64,000 bases of DNA from Brachyspira suanatina (lineage in GTDB: Bacteria > Spirochaetota > Brachyspiria > Brachyspirales > Brachyspiraceae): positions 233,743 through 297,742 of the forward strand of contig NZ_CVLB01000002.1 in assembly GCF_001049755.1 (NCBI RefSeq), in the 5' to 3' direction. The notes beneath the pieces are model-generated. The model saw only the letters and a list, made by a program, of their open reading frames with translations. It was not told the DNA's origin and made no database searches. The translations under genes were made by a program, and so were the position numbers. This document shows, piece after piece, positions 17,003 to 24,891 of the stretch. Numbering within the stretch: position 1 is the first letter of the stretch; the number at the start of each line of letters is the position of its first letter.

Positions 17003-18142
17003 TTACATTATTTCTTTTATAAACAAATCATTAGATGTAGATAAATCAACAACCTCTAATCCATCACTAACTGTACCATCGAGATGCTTAACAATAGATA
17101 ATACAGGTCTTAAAGGCAAATTTGGATTTTGTTCTATAACTCTTGCTATAGAACCATTTGAAAGTTTTACTCTTGTATTATTAGGGTAAAATCCTACAGC
17201 CTTTTGAAATGCTTTTACAACATCGCTGTCAAAATCTTTTTTAGCCAAAGATATGATAATTTTAACGGCTTTATCCGGAGTACATGGAATACCATGTTCG
17301 CCTTTAGTTATTAAATTATTAAAAGTATTGCAAATAGATACTATTTTACTATATAAACTTATATCTTTATTGTCTTTTTGAAAAGGATATCCACTTCCAT
17401 CATATTTTTCATGATGTTCTAATACAATATCAGCTATGTTATCATCTAAGTTATCTCTTTTGACCAATTTATAACCCTGGGTAGGATGTTTTTTTAGTAT
17501 AGCTTCTTCTTCTTTTGTAAGATTAACTTTTGTAAGAAGACTTTCCTGTATAAGCACTTTTCCTATGTCATGAACTAAAGCACCAAGCATAATATTGGCC
17601 ATATCTACTTTAGTAAGATTCAATTCGCCTGCCGTAATAGCTGCTAATGTTGCTACATCAACTGCATGTTTATACATAGTCTCATCTTTTCTTTTTAACA
17701 TAGAAAGATATGAATGGGCATCCTTATTTTCTACAATAGAGGAAAGCATATTGTTTACTTCCTTTTTCATAGAATCAAAATCTATTCCTCCACCTTTTTT
17801 GGCTGTTTCATATAATGATTTAGTTCTTTCTATAGTAGCTTCCTGTCTTTTTACAACTTCCTGACTATCTATTTTTAGTATTTTCTTTCCATCTTCTTCC
17901 ATTATACCTCTTAGTACAGGTTTTCTACTGTCTCCGGAAGTATTAACAGTATTTTCTTTTTTTAAATCCAAAAGCTCCATTACACTAACTGTAGTGATAG
18001 AATTTCTTTTTAAAGTTTCTATAATATCTTTTGTAATAATAGTTCCAATATCTACAATTCTTTTATCATCACTATTATATATATTGCTAGCTACTTTCAT
18101 TCCTTCTTTTACTTCATTTAATGGTATAACAATCTTTGGCAT
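17003..18142 (-). CDS. HD-GYP domain protein, probable cyclic-di-GMP phosphodiesterase
   Basis: A 379-aa cytosolic protein. The N-terminal DUF3391-like part (MPKIVIPLNEVKEGMKVASN) is followed by an HD-GYP domain at about 150-300. The motifs are HDIGK (191-195), His219, LEHHEKYDGSGYP (241-253). The usual 'VAD' Asp after the GYP motif, a metal ligand in structurally studied HD-GYP enzymes, is Asn272 here (SICNTFNNL). Activity may be altered. HD-GYP proteins degrade c-di-GMP and often affect motility, consistent with flagellar and chemotaxis genes nearby. It is a single gene, convergent with the cheX pair. Confidence 0.85.
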   Translation of the reverse strand: MPKIVIPLNEVKEGMKVASNIYNSDDKRIVDIGTIITKDIIETLKRNSITTVSVMELLDLKKENTVNTSGDSRKPVLRGIMEEDGKKILKIDSQEVVKRQEATIERTKSLYETAKKGGGIDFDSMKKEVNNMLSSIVENKDAHSYLSMLKRKDETMYKHAVDVATLAAITAGELNLTKVDMANIMLGALVHDIGKVLIQESLLTKVNLTKEEEAILKKHPTQGYKLVKRDNLDDNIADIVLEHHEKYDGSGYPFQKDNKDISLYSKIVSICNTFNNLITKGEHGIPCTPDKAVKIIISLAKKDFDSDVVKAFQKAVGFYPNNTRVKLSNGSIARVIEQNPNLPLRPVLSIVKHLDGTVSDGLEVVDLSTSNDLFIKEIM

Positions 18143-18257
18143 TTAGTTCCTCACTATAAATAAATCATTATATTAAAGATATAATATCATATAGCTGTAT
18201 ATTATCAAGTAAAATTATGTTAATTTATATATATAAAATGTTGTGATAATTATAAAT

Positions 18258-19268
18258 TTATGTATTTTTTCCAAATCTTATTGATGTTACATTATATTTA
18301 TTTAGCCTTAATATAAAACTAGCCAATATTACAGCAAAAAATAATGCTGCTATTATAAAATAATTAGCTATAGATACTGTATTTTCATTTTGTATAGTAT
18401 TAAGTCTTTCTGATTTGGAATTTATACTTTCATCTATTGCATTAGCTTCGGATATATTTCCGCTTTCCATAAGAGAACCTTTTCTCATTCTTAGATTGTC
18501 TATTTCTTGTATTATACTATCCGCTTCTCTGTCTTTCTTTATATTTTTGTAAAGATTATATCCCCAAGTTCCTATACCTATAAGCGACAAAATGGAAGTT
18601 ATTATAATTAATACTAATATTGCAAATCTTCGTTTTTTTATGCTTAAATTAGATATATTTAAAGATTTTGACTTTATCTCTTCTATATGATCAGAAAGTT
18701 CTTTTGATTCAGGATATGTTAATTTTGCTTCTTCTATGCATGACAAAAGATTAAGCATAGATTTATATCTTTCAGATCTCTGAAATCCTAAATAATATTT
18801 ATCTATCTCTTTTATTTTATCTTCTACTGTATGTTTAACTATTTTAGGCTTTAAAAAATATGATTTTTTTTTCTTCTTTTTTTTATTGTCTTCTTCGGAA
18901 GTTTCACTCATTTCTTCATCATCATTATTTGTAAGGTCAATATTATTTTCATTACTTGTATCTACAAAACCCTTATCTAATTTCCTAATTCCTCCTAATG
19001 TGCTTTCCTGACTTACTGTATTTCCATTCTTATCCTTAATCTGCACTCTTATTCCGAATGTATTTCTAAACATAGCTTCAGCACTTTCTACGCTGGTATC
19101 TTTATTAATAACTATAAAAGCTTTTTGATTTTTTCTAGGATCAGATATTTCGAATAGTTTAATATTATCTGATTTGTGAGCACCTTTATATATACCTAAA
19201 GATACCCCAAATTCTCTATCAAAAGCATCAAGCAGTTTTGATATTGACATATCTAATGTAATCTTCAT
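18258..19268 (-). CDS. Two-TM protein of unknown function
   Basis: A 336-aa protein with a globular N-terminal domain (residues 1-95, MKITLDMSISKLLDAFDREF), a disordered acidic then poly-Lys linker (about 110-140), a helical region, a TM helix at about 215-240, a short helical loop rich in Glu/Ser, and a second TM at about 300-322. The N-terminal 90 residues resemble small alpha/beta domains seen in spirochaete hypothetical proteins, but I recognise no family. The open frame extends to a TTG at 19277; the ATG at 19268 has a GAAGG site 9 nt upstream and is the better start. Confidence 0.7.
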   Translation of the reverse strand: MKITLDMSISKLLDAFDREFGVSLGIYKGAHKSDNIKLFEISDPRKNQKAFIVINKDTSVESAEAMFRNTFGIRVQIKDKNGNTVSQESTLGGIRKLDKGFVDTSNENNIDLTNNDDEEMSETSEEDNKKKKKKKSYFLKPKIVKHTVEDKIKEIDKYYLGFQRSERYKSMLNLLSCIEEAKLTYPESKELSDHIEEIKSKSLNISNLSIKKRRFAILVLIIITSILSLIGIGTWGYNLYKNIKKDREADSIIQEIDNLRMRKGSLMESGNISEANAIDESINSKSERLNTIQNENTVSIANYFIIAALFFAVILASFILRLNKYNVTSIRFGKNT

Positions 19269-19360
19269 AATAAACAACCTTCATAAGTAGCTATTTTACC
19301 ATATTTTACAATAAATAAAACATATAACTACAAAAAAAGAAAAAATATATAATATAATAC

Positions 19361-19388
19361 TTGATTTTTATGCAGTATAACTTATAAT
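19361..19388 (+). promoter_or_regulatory. Promoter of tRNA-Leu
   Basis: TTGATT (19361-19366), 16 bp, TATAAT (19383-19388), about 48 nt before the mature tRNA 5' end. Confidence 0.55.
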
Positions 19389-19436
19389 CTAAGCAATAAA
19401 AATGCTTAAAATTTATATGTTTATTATGACATATTA

Positions 19437-19520
19437 GCCGAGATGGCGAAATTGGTAGACGCAGCAGACTCAAAATCTGCCTGAGGCAACTCAGTGAGGG
19501 TTCGAGTCCCTCTCTCGGCA
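19437..19520 (+). tRNA. tRNA-Leu (CAA)
   Basis: An 84-nt class II tRNA. The acceptor stem GCCGAGA pairs with TCTCGGC. The anticodon stem GCAGA/TCTGC holds the loop CTCAAAA, giving anticodon CAA. A long variable arm (TGAGGCAACTCA) is typical of leucine tRNAs. The T arm GAGGG-TTCGAGT-CCCTC is perfect. CCA is not encoded, so it must be added by the Cca enzyme (31095-32489). Confidence 0.96.
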
Positions 19521-19536
19521 CATTAAATTACTATAA

Positions 19537-19905
19537 ATGAGTGTGCCTATGAATTACTCAGCTATAATTATAGATGATGATAATAATAGATTGAACAAAC
19601 TAAAAGCTACTTTAGAAAGTTCTTCTATAAAAGTATTAATAGCTGAAAATTTATATGAACTTATAAGCAAAATATATAAATATAGCGTAAAAATTCTGGT
19701 ATTTAATCCTAACCTTGTATGGATAAATGTTATAGAATTTATTACAGAACTCAAAAAACTTCCTAATTACGATGAATTTACAATATTCTTTTTATATGAA
19801 GATATAGATATAGACTTGGAAAAAGAGGCAAAAAAACATAATATAATATGTATGAAATACCCTCTTCATATAAATAAATTAATAACGATAATAGAATCTT
19901 TATGA
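19537..19905 (+). CDS. Degenerate response-regulator receiver protein
   Basis: A 122-aa stand-alone receiver-like domain. The acidic pocket is present (IIDDDNNRL, residues 11-19) and the conserved Lys is in CMKYPL near the end. The phosphoacceptor position is Asn57 (ILVFNPNL) instead of Asp, so it should not be phosphorylated in the usual way. The start is uncertain: ATG at 19537 is only 17 nt after the tRNA-Leu 3' end and lacks a clear ribosome site; ATG at 19549 is an alternative. It converges on, and overlaps by 6 bp, the histidine kinase gene. Confidence 0.65.
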   Translation: MSVPMNYSAIIIDDDNNRLNKLKATLESSSIKVLIAENLYELISKIYKYSVKILVFNPNLVWINVIEFITELKKLPNYDEFTIFFLYEDIDIDLEKEAKKHNIICMKYPLHINKLITIIESL

Positions 19906-21690
19906 TTCAACCATAAATTTTATAAAGAAAGTAGTTCCTTCATTTGGTATTGATTCCACATCTATTGTTCCATTATGTTCTGATATGATTTTTTCTACAG
20001 TAGAAAGTCCTATACCTGTACCCTTCTCTTTTGAAGTAAAATAAGGCTCAAATATTTTATGTAAATTATTATTTTCTATTCCAACCCCTGTATCTGTAAT
20101 ACTGATAATAAAAAATTCATTTAAATCTATAATTTCATGGTATGATGATATATATATAACAGATCTTGAAGATTTTTCCATAGCCTCTATTGCGTTTTTT
20201 ATAAGATTTCTGAAAGCCATTATCAATTTTTCTCTGTCCATATTGATAAAATAATCATGCTTACTCAAAACAACACTAAATTTAACAGTATTTATATTCT
20301 TAAAAGACTCTAAAACCTCTATTAAAGCACTATTTATAGATTGTTTTTCATCAGAAAGTTTAATAGCAAATGAAAATTCAGAAAAAGATCTCACCAAATT
20401 AGAAATTACATTGGCATTTTTTATTATAATGTTTGAAGATTTTTTGGCTCTTTCAACATCTTTATCTGTCATATTGGTAGATATTTTCATTTCTATGAGT
20501 TCTGCATTCATTATTATAGGCATAAGAGGATTTTTTATTTCATGAGCTACCTTAATAGCAGCCTCCCTCCAAGTTTCAAGTCTTGCTCTCGTATTCTCTC
20601 TATCTCTATGGTATTTTAATGCCCTTGCCATTACATTAAATCTATGTATCAGATTTCTCATATCATGAACTCCGCCGAGTTTCATATCTATATTAAAATC
20701 AGCGTTTGTGATAGAATTAGTAGCATTAAGTATTAAACTTATAGGTCTTGTTATAAGCCTGGATAAAGCTATTCCAAATATTATAGAAAAAAATGCAGAT
20801 ATACCTAAAACAAATATATACAAAAGACTAAGTATCATAGAAAATTCATTTGTAAACATATTAACAGAATTATATATTCTGAAAGTTTCCAAAGCGCTAT
20901 TTCTCACCTCTATATAATTTTTAGGCATAGATTCAGACCATATAACATAATTATTACTATATGATAATGGTATAATAGCATTAACATAAAATGAACCATT
21001 ATATTCACTATTAATAAATAATGTATTGGTATTAGTTAATTTGTAGTTAATATCAAGCGGTATGTAATTGGCAGAATTAAAAAAAATTATATTATTTAAA
21101 TTATATGAATTTGATAAAAATACTATATTTTTAAAATATTCTGAAGATTTGACAATTTTGCTTATATCATCATACTTTATATTACCAATTGCTAAATTAT
21201 GATATATATTATTAAAATAGTTTACTCCAATATTTTCAATAACATTTGACATAAATATCTGCTTATCCATTATTTCTTTATTTGAAATATCTATTACATA
21301 TTCTACAGCACTATTAATATTTTGATCCAAAAATAAATTCAAATTTGTTTTAATAATATAAGTGGATATTTTACTTATAAATAAACTTGGGACAACAGTC
21401 ATAAGTCCCATTATCAATACTATTACTAATTTTAAATGAGAACCTTCCTTTTTCATTATAGCATCAACAACAAATTTAATTATGACTATAACACCTATTA
21501 AGATACTAGTTAAAGGGAAAAACATTACAGAAAACATATAAAATTGATTCGTAATGTTTGGTTCATATATAAAACTACTTATCCATAAAGCTGCTATAAA
21601 ATTAACTAAAACAAAAAAACATATAATACTTGGAAATAGTATTCCATACCTAGTTTTTATTTTTGATACTATTTTTTTTATAAAATTCAT
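19900..21690 (-). CDS. NtrY-like sensor histidine kinase
   Basis: A 596-aa membrane kinase. Several hydrophobic helices lie in the first 110 residues, then an extracytoplasmic region (about 110-275), a TM at about 283-308, a HAMP-like segment, and a HisKA domain with H383 in KVAHEIKNPLMPI. The ATPase domain has the N box NLIKNAIEAM, the G1 box DTGVGI and the G2 box GTGIGLS. The WREAAIKVAHEIKNPL context is like NtrY-family kinases. No full response regulator is adjacent; the only receiver nearby is the convergent, degenerate one. It is followed on the same strand by nothing within 900 bp and preceded by the HAD gene (10-bp gap), which may be co-transcribed. Confidence 0.9.
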   Translation of the reverse strand: MNFIKKIVSKIKTRYGILFPSIICFFVLVNFIAALWISSFIYEPNITNQFYMFSVMFFPLTSILIGVIVIIKFVVDAIMKKEGSHLKLVIVLIMGLMTVVPSLFISKISTYIIKTNLNLFLDQNINSAVEYVIDISNKEIMDKQIFMSNVIENIGVNYFNNIYHNLAIGNIKYDDISKIVKSSEYFKNIVFLSNSYNLNNIIFFNSANYIPLDINYKLTNTNTLFINSEYNGSFYVNAIIPLSYSNNYVIWSESMPKNYIEVRNSALETFRIYNSVNMFTNEFSMILSLLYIFVLGISAFFSIIFGIALSRLITRPISLILNATNSITNADFNIDMKLGGVHDMRNLIHRFNVMARALKYHRDRENTRARLETWREAAIKVAHEIKNPLMPIIMNAELIEMKISTNMTDKDVERAKKSSNIIIKNANVISNLVRSFSEFSFAIKLSDEKQSINSALIEVLESFKNINTVKFSVVLSKHDYFINMDREKLIMAFRNLIKNAIEAMEKSSRSVIYISSYHEIIDLNEFFIISITDTGVGIENNNLHKIFEPYFTSKEKGTGIGLSTVEKIISEHNGTIDVESIPNEGTTFFIKFMVES

Positions 21691-21700
21691 AATATAATTA

Positions 21701-22303
21701 TTATTTAAGCATATCTTTTAGTACAATTTTCATATCATCTATTTTTTTTAATTGTGCTGCATTTATACCAATCTCTAAAGCTGTATTAACATTATTGATA
21801 TTATCATCTATAAATAAACATTCTTCTGGTTTTAACTCAAATTTATTTAAAAAATATTCATAAATATCTTTGTTAGGTTTAATCATCTTTATATGTGCTG
21901 ATATAACCCCTCCTACACAGGTACCATCAAAAAAATCTGTTTCTTTTCTTAAAGCTTCAAATGTTTCTGACGGCATATTAGATAGATAATATATATCATA
22001 TCCCTTATCTTTATATTCTTTCAATAATGAAATATTATTATGATTTTTATTCAGACATAAAGTTAATGAACTATCAAATAAATCATCTATAACTTTTTTA
22101 TATTTAGGATTCATTTCTATAAAGAAGTTTCTTGCATCATTAAAAGCCAAATCTCCTTTATCCATAAGACGCCAATTTTCATTAGAAAATGAATTTTTTA
22201 AGAATTTCTCTTTATCTTCATCATCTATGTATTTACTAATAAAATCATTCACACTAAATTCATATAATACATTTCCGATATCTGACACAATATTTTTAAT
22301 CAT
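21701..22303 (-). CDS. HAD-superfamily phosphatase
   Basis: About 200 aa, HAD subfamily IA. Motif I is VSDIGNVLYEF with the nucleophile Asp and the DxG form common in YihX-like phosphatases. Motif II is YYLSNMPSE, motif III Lys is in MIKPNKDIYEYF, and motif IV is CLFIDDNINNV. The substrate is probably a small phosphorylated metabolite and cannot be named. The frame opens at a TTG (22327), but the ATG at 22303 has an AAAAGG site 8 nt upstream and fits the family start. The gene precedes the histidine kinase on the same strand by 10 bp. Confidence 0.85.
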   Translation of the reverse strand: MIKNIVSDIGNVLYEFSVNDFISKYIDDEDKEKFLKNSFSNENWRLMDKGDLAFNDARNFFIEMNPKYKKVIDDLFDSSLTLCLNKNHNNISLLKEYKDKGYDIYYLSNMPSETFEALRKETDFFDGTCVGGVISAHIKMIKPNKDIYEYFLNKFELKPEECLFIDDNINNVNTALEIGINAAQLKKIDDMKIVLKDMLK

Positions 22304-22444
22304 AAAAATAACCTTTTTTAAAAACAAAAATTTATTAATATTATATTTTCTATAAAATGTTTGTCAAGTATAGAGATAATATATAAAAAATAATTTTTTT
22401 AATTACAAAACAATCAATATTATGTTAATTTTACAATCCTAGTC

Positions 22445-22473
22445 TTGACAAATAATTAAAAAGAATTTATATT
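22445..22473 (+). promoter_or_regulatory. Promoter of the unassigned ~200-nt RNA
   Basis: TTGACA (22445-22450), a 17-bp spacer, TATATT (22468-22473). Expected start is 22479-22481, exactly where the predicted closing helix of the RNA begins. Confidence 0.7.
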
Positions 22474-22479
22474 GTAGGC

Positions 22480-22680
22480 AACTCTGCTGTTCTCGTTAAA
22501 CGATAGTACATTCTTGCGCCAGTATAAATTAATGCATTAGGGATCTAGAGCGAAGCATTAATGATAGGCTCGCCGTTATCGCGATACGGTTTTGAGAAAT
22601 CAAGGTCATGTTTCTGAGGAACCCACCTGACGAAAAAAGTCAGGCGCATTTATGTCGTATACGGCTCAGCGGAGCTTTTT
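22480..22680 (+). ncRNA. Structured noncoding RNA of about 200 nt, family not recognised
   Basis: This intergenic island is far richer in G+C than its flanks. It is bounded by a consensus promoter and a terminator-like end (GCTC-AGCG-GAGC then TTTTT at 22665-22680). The ends pair: CTCTGCTG (22482-22489) with CAGCGGAG (22667-22674). Inside, TGCGCC (22515-22520) pairs with GGCGCA (22643-22648), with ACAT/ATGT just outside. There are hairpins ATTAATGC/GCATTAAT (22528-22562), CCGT..ACGG (22573-22589), TTGA-GAAA-TCAA and CCTGAC/GTCAGG (22626-22644). It lacks RNase P, tmRNA and SRP signature sequences. Size, terminal helix and sigma-70 promoter could suit 6S RNA, but the branched middle does not look like a 6S rod. 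No ORF is evident. Confidence 0.7.
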
Positions 22681-22737
22681 AATAATACCTACCAAATTAA
22701 TCCCAATAGCAAAGAAAACATTTCAAGTAAAATTCGC

Positions 22738-22802
22738 TTTAGCCGATAACTAATATAGTTTTTTATATCTTTATTATAAGATAACTATATCTAAAGGCTA
22801 AA
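22738..22802 (+). promoter_or_regulatory. Hairpin covering the ribosome site of the 687-aa protein gene
   Basis: TTTAGCC (22738-22744) pairs with GGCTAAA (22796-22802). Inside, ATAGTT (22755-22760) and ATCTT (22767-22771) pair with the continuous right arm 22778-22788. The Shine-Dalgarno AAAGG (22793-22797) is partly within the right arm, so the fold would hide it from the ribosome before the ATG at 22807. Confidence 0.55.
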
Positions 22803-22806
22803 TACT

Positions 22807-24870
22807 ATGAATGAAAATAAAAAACAGAAAATAATGAAAACAGTTTTAAGTTTAATGATATCTTTCCTTATCATTTTTATAGTTGCTATGTTTGCTCGTG
22901 CTGCAAGTAATACTGTACTTCCAGAAAATAATGGCGTTGCAGTATTTATAAATGATTATTTAGATATGATGATGCAGAGAATAGATAAAATAGCTGTAAA
23001 AATGAAAATAAAAAGAAACAGCGTATCTGAATATCAAGTTAATTTAATAACTCAGTCAATATCTGATTATGTAGGATATAGTATGTATCAGACATCAGAT
23101 TCTTTAAAAGACTTTAATCCTAATAATACGCCTTCAAAAGCACAAATAGATAAATATAAAAATAATTATTATAAAATGACTGTTGAAAACCCATATTTAA
23201 GAGGAATGACTGTTTTCAATACAGAAGGAAAAATGCTTCTTAATTTATATTTATCAAGAAATAAATCTTGGCCTTTAGAACTTCAGGATAATTTAATAAA
23301 TGAAATAAAAAATAAAGGATCATTAGTTTTAAATGCTACAAATGAAAATGCCTTTTATATAATGGAATACATAAAAAATCCTTATGGGGAAATAATAGTT
23401 ACTACTAGAAATGATTATGCTTATGTATCTGACATAGCTATGTATTATCAAGTGGCTGATAAAAGACTTTATGTAAGCGATGCTAGAAACTCTGTTTACA
23501 ATGTAAGAGAAGCTGTTGGAGATAACAACATAGAAAAAGTTTCATCTGTTATAAATAGATATGCATACTATAAAAAACAGCCTAGTTTTATGGTAAATGA
23601 TTCTCTTTCTGTTTCTATGATAGGAAAAGAGTATCCTAACTATTTTGAACTTATAGTACTTGCTATAACAGCATTATTAATACTAGTTTGTCAATTATTC
23701 ATAAAAGCCATAGTTTATTTCTTCAAGTATATAATGCAAGTTAAAAGCAATAAAGACTATGTTGAAAGCATAAAAGGAAATGATGAGCTTATAAATAATA
23801 GTATAGTGAACTCACAATTACCTAAATCAAATTCTATAGAAGAAATGCCTCCTATGATTCAAAAGGTACAATATAAAATACCTGATGAATATATAAAAGA
23901 AAATAATGATTCAAAAAATGAGGATAAATTCAATATAGGAAAAGATATATTAAATATAGTATCCAATATAAAAGATGAAATAAATGCATGCAAAAACAAA
24001 TTTGCAGTTTCCAAAGAAGATTTGCAAGATAAAATAGAAAATATAGAAAATAAGGAAGAAGAAAAAACAATTGAAGAAATAGATATAGAAACTGCATTTG
24101 CTAATATTAAAAAAGATTTGCAAGAAGAGTATGATAGAGCTATAGAAGAAAACTTCTTAGCAGATAGTCTTTATGATATGAGCAATGAAGAAGATGCTTA
24201 TGATGACATTAAAGTATCAGAAACAGAAAATGATGATATGGTTATAAATGATTATAAAATAGAAACAAAAGAAGAAAAATATGAAGAAAATAATGATACA
24301 ATTATAAATGATTATGAAATAGAAATAAAAGAGGAAGAATATAGCGAAAATAATCATGAAGAAGAGTTTATGTCTATATCTGATGAAGAATTAAATAATT
24401 CATCTTCTAATTTTATTAAAGAAAGTTTATCTTTAGATGAAAATATATTAAAAAATAATATATTAAATAATACTGAAGAAAAAGAAAGCGATTATAACAA
24501 TATTGATAATGAATTTAATAAGAAAATAATAAAAAATGATTTATTATCAAGTTATAAAGAAAAAGAAGAAGAAAAAAATAAAGAGTATGTGAAAAATTTA
24601 TTTAATAGCAAGAAAACTGAAAATCATATAACAACAAATGATTCTCATGATATTAGTATGGATATATTAAATTCATATAATAAAGCTATCGATAATATAA
24701 AAAATAAAAACGAAAAAGATGAAGATTCTAAAGAGGAAGTAAAAGCATCTAACTTAGATAACGAATCTAATTCAAGAAAAGATGATGTGTTTGCTGCTTT
24801 TGATAAAATGTTATCATCTATAATAAGCAAAGCAGAGGAAGATGCGAGAAAAAGCATAACAAAAAAATAA
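22807..24870 (+). CDS. Membrane sensor-like protein with acidic cytoplasmic tail (687 aa)
   Basis: The N-terminus has a signal-anchor helix (residues about 13-32). A roughly 245-residue extracytoplasmic domain contains ENPYLRGMTVFNTEGKMLL, which looks like a Cache-type sensor domain. A second TM follows at about 280-303, then a 380-residue Glu/Asn/Lys-rich cytoplasmic tail with no enzyme motif. The tail contains MSISDEELNN, the same (S/T)(D/E)EEL motif found in the giant acidic protein and the next gene. An AAAGG site lies 9 nt before the ATG inside a predicted hairpin. The next gene starts 21 bp downstream. It has no methyl-accepting signalling domain, so it is not a normal chemoreceptor. 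Confidence 0.7.
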   Translation: MNENKKQKIMKTVLSLMISFLIIFIVAMFARAASNTVLPENNGVAVFINDYLDMMMQRIDKIAVKMKIKRNSVSEYQVNLITQSISDYVGYSMYQTSDSLKDFNPNNTPSKAQIDKYKNNYYKMTVENPYLRGMTVFNTEGKMLLNLYLSRNKSWPLELQDNLINEIKNKGSLVLNATNENAFYIMEYIKNPYGEIIVTTRNDYAYVSDIAMYYQVADKRLYVSDARNSVYNVREAVGDNNIEKVSSVINRYAYYKKQPSFMVNDSLSVSMIGKEYPNYFELIVLAITALLILVCQLFIKAIVYFFKYIMQVKSNKDYVESIKGNDELINNSIVNSQLPKSNSIEEMPPMIQKVQYKIPDEYIKENNDSKNEDKFNIGKDILNIVSNIKDEINACKNKFAVSKEDLQDKIENIENKEEEKTIEEIDIETAFANIKKDLQEEYDRAIEENFLADSLYDMSNEEDAYDDIKVSETENDDMVINDYKIETKEEKYEENNDTIINDYEIEIKEEEYSENNHEEEFMSISDEELNNSSSNFIKESLSLDENILKNNILNNTEEKESDYNNIDNEFNKKIIKNDLLSSYKEKEEEKNKEYVKNLFNSKKTENHITTNDSHDISMDILNSYNKAIDNIKNKNEKDEDSKEEVKASNLDNESNSRKDDVFAAFDKMLSSIISKAEEDARKSITKK

Positions 24871-24891
24871 TAGTTATTTAGAGGTGTTAAT

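Noticed and set aside
19306-19521. A minus-strand 71-codon ORF across tRNA-Leu
   Set aside because: Its coding part is the complement of a perfect tRNA; this is a common false call.
22480-22680. RNase P RNA, tmRNA or SRP RNA
   Set aside because: No GAGGAAAGUCC-type core, no tRNA-like ends with tag ORF, and no SRP domain IV motif; 6S RNA remains possible but unproven.
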